Source: Desulfobacterales bacterium (GTDB taxonomy: Bacteria > Desulfobacterota > Desulfobacteria > Desulfobacterales > JAAELO01). Taken from it: a DNA stretch of 63,796 nucleotides. The stretch spans positions 1-63,796 of the forward strand of contig JAAELO010000681.1 in NCBI GenBank assembly GCA_024226555.1. Reading direction: 5' to 3'. A model generated the notes under the pieces. It did not search any database, was not told the DNA's origin, and worked only from the letters and a program-made list of their open reading frames with translations. Shown here piece after piece: positions 63,223 through 63,796 of the stretch (position 1 is the stretch's first letter; every line of letters starts with the position of its first letter). The position numbers and the translations under genes were made by a program.

Positions 63223-63796
63223 ATGATAAAAAAAATAACCTTAATATTATTTGTAACACTTCTCTGCTTCGCATATAGTTCTAACTCCTTTGCACAGAGT
63301 AAGAAGAGATATTCTGTAAAACGTGGACAGAAGTATGTACGCCTTGATTTTAATGATGTTGATATTAAGGTTTTCATTAAGTTTATAAGTGAATTAACAG
63401 GTAAAAACTTTATAATAGATAAAAAAGTTAATGCAAAAGTAACAATTATTTCACCAGAAAAAGTTACTCTCAGGGAAGCTTACAAGGTATTCGAATCAGT
63501 CCTTGAAGTCCATGGATATGCAACTGTACCTTCAGGAAAACTTATAAAAATAGTACCAGCGCAAACCGCCAGATCAAAAAGTATCCAGACTGGAATTGAC
63601 AATAAACTAAACACAGTTGGTGATAGAATAGTCTCCCAGGTGATAAAGTTAAAATATGCTAATCCAAATGATATTAAACGCCTTTTCATTCCATTTATAT
63701 CCAGAAACAGTGTTTTAATGGCTTATAAGCCTACCAATACAATCATAATAACTGATGTTGCATCCAATATAAAACGGCTATTAAAAATTATCGGTG
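63223..63796 (+). CDS. gspD: Type II secretion secretin GspD, N-terminal part; runs off the right edge
   Basis: The ATG at 63223 opens a frame to the window end (191 codons). A signal peptide (KKITLILFVTLLCFAYSSNSFAQ) is followed by the N0 domain: YVRLDFNDVDIKVFIKFISELTGKNFIIDKKVNAKVTIISPEKVTLREAYKVFESVLEVHGYATVPSGKLIKIVPA. The first N1-type repeat then begins (RIVSQVIKLKYANPNDIKRLFIPFISRNSVLMAYKPTNTIIITDVASNIKRLLKII). This is the standard secretin order. GspE and GspF would be expected further downstream. Confidence 0.95.
   Translation, partial: MIKKITLILFVTLLCFAYSSNSFAQSKKRYSVKRGQKYVRLDFNDVDIKVFIKFISELTGKNFIIDKKVNAKVTIISPEKVTLREAYKVFESVLEVHGYATVPSGKLIKIVPAQTARSKSIQTGIDNKLNTVGDRIVSQVIKLKYANPNDIKRLFIPFISRNSVLMAYKPTNTIIITDVASNIKRLLKIIG

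Overview
The window is a 63.8-kb piece of a strongly AT-rich chromosome from a Gram-negative, motile, didermal bacterium. The outer membrane is shown by a type II secretion operon, lipoproteins and an outer-membrane barrel protein. Several traits together suggest a deltaproteobacterial-type lineage (Desulfobacterota or SAR324-like): the futalosine menaquinone enzyme MqnA, a class III PHA synthase (PhaC plus PhaE), GspN, and a HesB-like protein with an in-frame UGA in the position known for selenocysteine. This placement is inference. No rRNA, phage, transposase gene or CRISPR array was seen.

Layout. 0-4 kb: start of a prepilin peptidase gene (runs off the left edge), then lon-tsaB. 4-9.2 kb: a five-gene envelope cluster with a transglutaminase-like protein, two LPP20-type lipoproteins, an MltC-like lytic transglycosylase and a secreted caspase-fold protein. 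9-16 kb: PilZ protein, HU, CheX, MqnA, PhaC/PhaE, a lipoprotein with a FliL-like domain, and the HesB-like selenoprotein candidate. 16.5-22.4 kb: ndk, lepA, a REC-GGDEF diguanylate cyclase with a DUF2156 partner, and a chemoreceptor. 22.9-31.3 kb: a three-gene operon of two giant polytopic membrane proteins and a B12-binding radical SAM enzyme. 31-34.6 kb: lgt, two methyltransferase-type genes, acylphosphatase. 34.7-42.7 kb: three paralogous 660-residue chemoreceptors interleaved with two stand-alone periplasmic Cache proteins. 43-55 kb: mostly housekeeping genes (corrinoid adenosyltransferase, alanine racemase, TtcA, phosphoesterase, barrel protein, duplicated tRNA-Gly/tRNA-Cys pairs, Ogt, acyltransferase, Dus, RlmD). 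55-63.8 kb: hisE-hisG leading directly into gspG-H-I-J-K-L-M-N-C-D. GspD runs off the right edge, and GspE/GspF are not in the window.

The most unusual sequence-level feature is a family of about sixteen near-palindromic intergenic elements and remnants with ends of the type GGGAACCTCTAATAATTAG / CTAATTATTAGAGATTCCC. Several copies are flanked by 4-5 bp target duplications, and one copy is inserted inside another. One copy sits in the former ATGA overlap of rlmD and dus: the duplicated ATGA leaves a stop codon for rlmD and a start codon for dus, and the element end provides an AGAGG ribosome-binding-site-like sequence. They look like non-autonomous transposable elements (MITE-like) adapted to compact, co-transcribed genes.

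Functionally the window is rich in surface and signalling genes: chemotaxis (four receptors, CheX), c-di-GMP signalling (GGDEF, PilZ), protein secretion (GspO at one end, Gsp operon at the other), and cell-wall remodelling.
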